In this document: positions 59,601-64,000 of the stretch, one piece after another | Layout: each line of letters opens with the position of its first letter | How positions within the stretch are numbered: the first letter of the stretch is position 1 | Assembly: GCF_000497045.1 (NCBI RefSeq) | Contig: NW_015961992.1 | Span: 126,259-190,258, forward strand | DNA length: 64,000 nucleotides | Source: Kalmanozyma brasiliensis GHG001 | Taxonomy: Eukaryota; Basidiomycota; Ustilaginomycetes; Ustilaginales | Direction: 5' to 3' | The notes under the pieces: model-generated | Database searches by the model: none | Seen by the model: the letters and a program-made list of their open reading frames with translations, nothing else | Told to the model about the DNA's origin: nothing | Translations under genes and position numbers: made by a program

Positions 59601-60425
59601 CACCAGGCGCAACAGCAGCAGACCGCTGCGGACGCCAACACGATCCGATCGATCGCCTACGACCAGGCTCACGCTCCTCCTGCCCTTGCTAGCATCTTTG
59701 CGGCACCCGGCGTGGGTCGCTCTGGCCAGGCTGCTTCGAACGCATCGTCGACCCGCACGCAAAAGCTCAACCCCGGCCTTGGTCTGGACATGGGCGCTCA
59801 CTCGGCGGGAGGTGTCATTTCGCCACCTACCACGCCTGTGACGCCTCAGCTCGCGACGCTCGCGCCTGTCGCCGCGAGCCACTCTTACTCTACGGCACCG
59901 GGCAAGAAGGACAGCTGGTTCGCCGGCCTCTTCAACTGGAAGCCGGCGACGTTCACGCTCATGTCGACCGAGAACTTCTCCGAGACGCTGAGCGAGTGCG
60001 TGCGTCGGCTGCAGAGCTACGGCGTGCGCGTGGCGATGGACGACTCGAGCGATGTGCACCACACGACGCTCAAGTGCACCATCAACGAGTACCGCGAGTC
60101 GAACGGCGTCGTGACTGCTGCCAAGCCGCTGCGATTCCGGGTCGAGCTCAATATCCTGCCTGTTGGATCGACGGGCAATTCGCCTCAGGTCGGTGGCGGG
60201 CTGGGTTTGACGTTGAATGGCAGCGCGTTGGGCGGCGGTGTGATGAACCACGGACTGCCTTCGCCTGCGCTGAGCACCCGGTCGCGCGGCAGCAGCGCGG
60301 GCGGCGTCACGTTCGCTACGTCGGTGCAGGTGGTGCAGGAGAAGGGCGCGCTGAGCACGTTCAAGCTGGTCCACGGCCGTTTGAGGCGCGAGTGGACGCT
60401 CGATCTTGCTTCTGCGGTCATCTGA
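56693..60425 (+). CDS. HSL1: Hsl1/Gin4/Kcc4-type septin-linked protein kinase
   Basis: Two exons (56693-57300, 57383-60425) join in phase to 1216 residues; the 82-bp intron is GTGAGT...ACAG and joins TSKDL to FLIMEYVAGGELF. The kinase domain (about 118-405) has the glycine loop GQGASG (125-130), Lys147 in AAVKI, HRD at 251-253, DFG at 272-274 and the T-loop LETSCGSPHYASPE, all typical of Nim1-related kinases. A long Ser/Pro/Ala-rich region follows. The C-terminus (about 1045-1215) looks like a KA1 domain (NFSETLSECVRRLQSYGV, LKLVHG-like ending). Family knowledge: these kinases sit at septins or the cell cortex and promote mitotic entry by inhibiting Swe1/Wee1. Which of HSL1, GIN4 or KCC4 is closest cannot be decided here. 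Confidence 0.9.
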
Positions 60426-61414
60426 GCGGCACCCCATCCCATCTTCGTCTTCGTCGTTGCCGATAACGGCGATTGCATCCTTTCTTGTTCGACTTCTTGT
60501 TTCTATCACCTGCATGCATCTCCCACACACTTTTTTGGAATCGGCTCCCTTCATATGCTCCATCTTTGCTCGTCGGATCGCTCGTCGACTCGAGTCACGC
60601 TCCTTTCACCTTCACAACCCATGTTTCTGCTCATTCGTCTTAGTTGATACTGTTGCTTTGATCTACTCCTCGCCCTTGTCCTTAACAATCCACACATTCT
60701 CTTGACATTGTATCGGTCTCTTGTTCTATGAGTGCCCTCAAGTGTAGAGCGAGTGGCGTCAAGGTCTGGGTTGAGCCGAACAAGAAGCCGGAGGCAGATG
60801 AGGAAAAGGTCGGAACGGGCTGGCCAATGGGAACGGATCGTCGCTGATCTGCCGTTTGACTCTCGGCAGGAGAAAAGGTTCACGTGTTCTTCCGACGCAG
60901 ATCTTCGGGCGGTTAGCGCCGATGCATCTGACAACGCGTCCGCCGAATCGCACTGCACAACCACGGATGCTCAAACCTTTGTAACAAGACAGCAGAGGCG
61001 GTGCTTCATGGTCAAAGGACCGTCCTCAGCATCCCGGCTTGCAGAGAAACCCTTCTTGGCTGGTAGCGAGCCCCCGGCGTGATACGGGGAAATCAGGAGC
61101 AGATGCCTTTCCCGAGCCCTCCCACGCTCGAGGGAAATTTTTGGGTGCGCAACCTCCACTTTTGCTGAGTCGTGTTTTCAGCGCCAAAGTATATCCAGCC
61201 AGCGACGTCAGATCTTCCCTCCTCCCTTCCTCAGTCATACACCACGACCGACTGACATCGAAGAACAACGCATTCGCTCGGCGACCACAAAGGATCTCAT
61301 ACGCGCACCAGTGTCAAGAGACAAACTCTGACGAGTTCGACCCATCACGTCCGCCGGTTGGAGCAAGCTCTTTTCAGTCTCGAGATAGACCAAGCAAGAG
61401 GAACCGCAATCATC
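60426..61414. other. Kinase-RCF2 intergenic region
   Basis: About 990 bp with a T-rich 3' flank of the kinase (to about 60.73 kb) and the RCF2 promoter. No gene recognised. Confidence 0.5.
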
Positions 61415-62130
61415 ATGTCTTACGGCACGCATCGAGATGTGGGTGATGTGCAGCGACGAGAGGCGTAAGTGAACATCATGATCCTCTTTCCACTCCTTTC
61501 GCGTTGTCCGAATCTGACCCTTTTGCCGCTGCTCTGTCTCACAGCCAATACAACGCCTCGGTAAGCGCCGCAGCCAAAGGGTTCGGCACGGGTCTGGCCG
61601 TCTCGGCGCCCGGGGCCTATGTCCTGAACCGATCCTGGCCGGCGTTCCGAGCCCTCACACCCGCCATCAAGCTCTTCTTCGTGAGCGGCATCGCCATCGG
61701 CTCCGGCGTCATCGCAGCCGACAAAGCCGGAATCGCCTTTGACCAGGAACACTACACCGACGCCGGCGCTGCCGTGCAACGTCGCTACCAATCGCGTGAA
61801 CAACAGGAATGGGCCTCCCTCTCCACCAGCGATAAAGCACTGACCTGGGCAAAGGAGAACAAGTTCTCCGTCGTAGCCGCCACCTGGGCCGCCTCGATGG
61901 GCGGCATTTTTGCGTACATTCACACCCAGCCCATGACCTTTGCGCAAAAATTGGTGCAGGCAAGAGTATGGGCTCAGGGAATCACACTGGCGAGTCTCGT
62001 GGGCATGGCCGCGATCACCCAGATCCCAAGTGCGGGAGATAAGATCATCAAGAGTCATAAGGAGGCCGCGGATCATAGTTGGAGAGAGTTCGTGCCTCAG
62101 GAGCCGGCTAAGGAGACGATCAAGGAGTAA
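61415..62130 (+). CDS. RCF2: Respiratory supercomplex factor 2
   Basis: Two exons (61415-61464, 61545-62130) join in phase to 211 residues; the 80-bp intron is GTAAGT...ACAG and joins MSYGTHRDVGDVQRRE to AQYNASVSAAAKG. The N-terminal half has two hydrophobic helices (GTGLAVSAPGAYVL, LFFVSGIAIGSGVIAA), as in Rcf2. The C-terminal half is a HIG1 domain with two spans, including FSVVAATWAASMGG, QKLVQARVWAQGITLASLVG, preceded by the SLSTSDKAL segment. Family knowledge: Rcf2 is an inner-membrane protein that associates with complexes III and IV and tunes cytochrome c oxidase. The plus-strand frame also opens upstream of exon 2 but lacks an ATG, which supports the short first exon. Confidence 0.9.
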
Positions 62131-62478
62131 GGTGCGCGCGAGAGACGGGGTAGCAATAGAGCTCTGCGTTCGTTGTGACATGTTGGAGGTGGTGCGAAGT
62201 GTGATGCATGGAAGCAGTTGTGGGTCAACTGTGTGAGTGAATGGGATGGTCATGATGCAACGATGGTTCTTCGATAAGCAAGGTGGAGTCGAGCAAAAGC
62301 GCGAGATTGTTAGATTTGCGTTCGATACTCGGATCTCGGTGAGAAGAACGGCGCGAGACCCTGGTGCTCCCCCTTCACCACCTCTTCGTCCTGACCCACA
62401 ACGACGACTCGCAGACGCTATCACCCTCGCTCGAATCGCGTTCTCGGAGCCTCCATTCGACACGGAGAAACGTTCAAG
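62131..62478. other. RCF2-RWDD2 intergenic region
   Basis: About 350 bp, probably the RCF2 3' flank and the promoter of the next gene. Nothing else recognised. Confidence 0.5.
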
Positions 62479-63501
62479 ATGACATCCTCACCAGCCTCCT
62501 CCTCAACCAAACCGCCCATTCTCCCACCGGAAGACCTCGCCAGCACGCTATCCTCCATCGAGCTGCTGTCCGCGATGTGGTCGGGGACCGACGAGCTGCA
62601 CCTTTCCCCCGCAGATGAAGCAGGGATCACCACTGTCGCAGAGTACCTCCAATTACCGCTCGCCTCGTTGGGCGATGCCAAGTCGGTTCAGCTCAAGGAG
62701 CGGGTGGGGGAGGAGGTGGTGTTGGGTCTGCGGGTGAGGGGGGACCCGGATGCTGGGCAGGAGGTGTGGGTGAACGTTGGGTTGAAATTGCGCGGGAGGA
62801 GAGGGGTGAGGATGTGGGTGAGTGGCAAGGATGCTCCGAGCTGGCTGGATAGGGCGACGGTGGAGGAGATCAATGCGATGCTGGAGAAGAGTCTGAAGGA
62901 GGAGAACGAGGAGGATGTGGTGGGGCAGATATTGAGTGCTGTGGAGGAGGTGAGTGAGTTCTTGCTCACCCTACCCCCCACCACAAAAGCTAACATGACG
63001 ACAGGGAGGGAGGATGTGAAGGAGGTGCAGTCGACACACGTCCATCGTACGTGGTATTACCTCCCCTCGCTCTCGACCCCTTCGAAACGATCGGACATCG
63101 TCCATCTCGCCACCACCTCCAGTCCACCCCTCACGGGCTTCCTCCTGGCAGGCAAACCAGGTCTCATCGTCCTCGAGCACCCCCTACCCACCCCATCCCC
63201 CACCCCTGCCGACACAACCACCGCAGCCAACAACCTCTTCGCCTTCTGGTCCAACATCAAAACCATCTCCTGGTCCGACATCCCCTCTAGCCACAAAAAG
63301 ATCTCGGACAAGCTCACCGAGACCTCGGTCCCGCGCGCGTTCGTAGGGTTCGACGATGTCACCGACTGGCCCGAGACGCAACGTGGTAGCGAGAGGGGCA
63401 GGAAGAGCGACCTGAGTAAGATGGTCAGGTGGTTGGATGGGAAGGGTGTCCAGGGGAAATGGGTGTTGGAGCGCGTGCTTGGGGTTGGTGGGTGGGAGTG
63501 A
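62479..63501 (+). CDS. RWD-domain protein with C-terminal DUF1115 (RWDD2-like)
   Basis: A 340-residue single frame from ATG 62479. Residues about 20-155 form an RWD domain (STLSSIELLSAMWSGTDEL at the start, VWVNVGLKLRGRRG, then a helix with EEINAMLEKSLKEEN). Residues about 190-340 resemble the DUF1115 region of RWDD2: a His-Tyr strand (HRTWYYLP), a SKRSDIVHLA segment, LTGFLLAGKPGLIVLEH and a WSNIKTISWSDIP segment. Family knowledge: RWDD2 proteins are conserved but poorly characterised; RWD domains are protein-binding folds related to ubiquitin-conjugating enzymes. A GTGAGT...ACAG pair (62950-63004) looks like an intron, but its removal breaks the frame, so the gene is kept unspliced. Confidence 0.82.
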   Translation: MTSSPASSSTKPPILPPEDLASTLSSIELLSAMWSGTDELHLSPADEAGITTVAEYLQLPLASLGDAKSVQLKERVGEEVVLGLRVRGDPDAGQEVWVNVGLKLRGRRGVRMWVSGKDAPSWLDRATVEEINAMLEKSLKEENEEDVVGQILSAVEEVSEFLLTLPPTTKANMTTGREDVKEVQSTHVHRTWYYLPSLSTPSKRSDIVHLATTSSPPLTGFLLAGKPGLIVLEHPLPTPSPTPADTTTAANNLFAFWSNIKTISWSDIPSSHKKISDKLTETSVPRAFVGFDDVTDWPETQRGSERGRKSDLSKMVRWLDGKGVQGKWVLERVLGVGGWE

Positions 63502-63744
63502 GGGCAGTGTAATGCAGCTGTTTGTCTTTCTCTCGTGTGTGAGTGACTTGTGTGATTGACAGCAAGACGATATGTGACTGTGCGGAAGGTAGACGGTAAC
63601 GACTCAAACAGGGGCGGCAGGGCAAGCATCAAGAGATTCAAATCGGCCGTTCGCGCTGGCATTGTTCGTTGGTCGGTGTCATATTCTCTGTATTGCGACC
63701 GGGAATCAAGTCTGAAAGCGTTTACGATGAGATTGATGGCAATT
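63502..63744. other. Convergent 3' flanks near the right edge
   Basis: About 240 bp between the RWDD2-like stop and the putative last exon of the next minus-strand gene. No feature recognised. Confidence 0.4.
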
Positions 63745-64000
63745 CTACTGCTTGCCACCGCCAACATTCTGGTCCTCACCACCCTCGCCGGCCTCCTCGG
63801 CCATGCTGAAGTAGCTCCACTGGCCGGGGGCGGGCGGGTGTTCGAGTGGCTCCCAACTGTATGGTTGTGCGCAATCCAGATCATTGTTTGAAAGCAAGAA
63901 GGGAGAATGGTGTTGTCAGCAATTGTGTCTTTTCCTCTTCTCAACCTCGTTTCTCCGCTTTTCGATGCATTGCACTCCGCGCGGGTCGATACTTACGCCT
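63745..64000 (-). CDS. Possible 3' end of an unidentified gene (partial)
   Basis: On the minus strand a consensus donor (GTAAGT) at 63996-63991 and an acceptor (ATACAG) ending at 63857 would define a 140-bp intron. The last exon 63856-63745 would then encode 37 residues ending in GGGKQ and TAG. It reads like protein: WEPLEHPPAP, then QWSYFSMAEEAGEGGED. Only four bases of the preceding exon are inside the window, so the frame upstream cannot be checked and no family is assigned. The call rests on splice signals and composition alone. Confidence 0.35.

Noticed and set aside
58674..60563. 629-codon open frame antisense to the Hsl1-type kinase
   Set aside because: Arg-rich shadow of a Ser/Ala/Pro-rich coding region, with no domain.
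62950..63004. GTGAGT...ACAG pair resembling a 55-bp intron in the RWDD2-like gene
   Set aside because: Removing it gives a stop codon within five codons, while the unspliced frame continues into conserved sequence.

Overview
The window is nuclear DNA of a basidiomycete, most probably a smut fungus of the Ustilaginaceae. Support comes from long, mostly intron-poor genes with C-ending codons, short introns (about 66-90 bp) with GTRAGT/YAG borders, a compact mix of both strands, long pyrimidine-rich leaders, and protein families in their fungal form (Rom2, Qcr8, Rcf2, Ert1, Lunapark, Kre9-like). The species is not determined. No database search was run; names rest on recognised family signatures and exon structures worked out by hand.

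Layout. 1-120: possible 3' end of an unidentified gene. 2.5-7.4 kb: Rho1 GEF ROM2 (+). 7.8-8.65 kb: complex III subunit QCR8 (+), with an unusually long intron. 9.0-10.2 kb: decayed tyrosine-recombinase (DUF3435-like) gene with a C2H2 finger (-). 11.5-13.7 kb: HPP membrane protein (-). 14.8-16.0 kb: iron-type alcohol dehydrogenase/maleylacetate reductase (-). 16.54 kb: intron-containing tRNA-Glu(UUC) (+) with an inverted partial copy beside it. 16.7-17.8 kb: 112-bp tandem duplication and a second decayed recombinase (-). 18.2-20.2 kb: APC/C activator CDH1 (-). 20.2-24.4 kb: gene-free, ending in a histone H3 leader. 24.4 kb: H3 (+). 25.4-26.6 kb: Lunapark (+). 26.9-27.3 kb: FIS1 (-). 27.8-29.6 kb: SNX4/ATG24 (+, three exons). 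29.8-32.5 kb: divergent pair of unrecognised paralogs, the second frame-broken. 32.6-37.7 kb: clathrin heavy chain (-). 38.5-39.8 kb: proteasome ATPase RPT4 (+). 39.9-40.5 kb: secreted Kre9-like protein (-). 40.5-45.5 kb: gene-poor. 45.6-47.0 kb: secreted repeat protein with a Gly-rich spacer (+). 47.5-49.8 kb: Zn2Cys6/PAS regulator ERT1 (-). 50.1-52.1 kb: METTL16-type RNA methyltransferase (-, seven exons including an 11-nt microexon). 52.2-53.6 kb: CENP-O/Mcm21-like kinetochore protein (-). 53.6-56.7 kb: gene-free. 56.7-60.4 kb: Hsl1/Gin4-type kinase (+). 61.4-62.1 kb: RCF2 (+). 62.5-63.5 kb: RWDD2-like protein (+). 63.7-64.0 kb: possible 3' end of a minus-strand gene leaving the window.

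Most genes are conserved housekeeping genes that do not form a pathway cluster. Loose themes are the cell cycle and chromosomes (CDH1, H3, CENP-O, Hsl1), membrane shape and traffic (Lunapark, SNX4, clathrin, FIS1), respiration (QCR8, RCF2) and the cell surface (ROM2, Kre9-like, repeat protein). The accessory material is at 9-18 kb (recombinase relics around a transporter, a dehydrogenase and a tRNA gene), 29.8-32.5 kb (orphan paralog pair) and 45.6 kb (secreted repeat protein). These are the best places to look for something undescribed.
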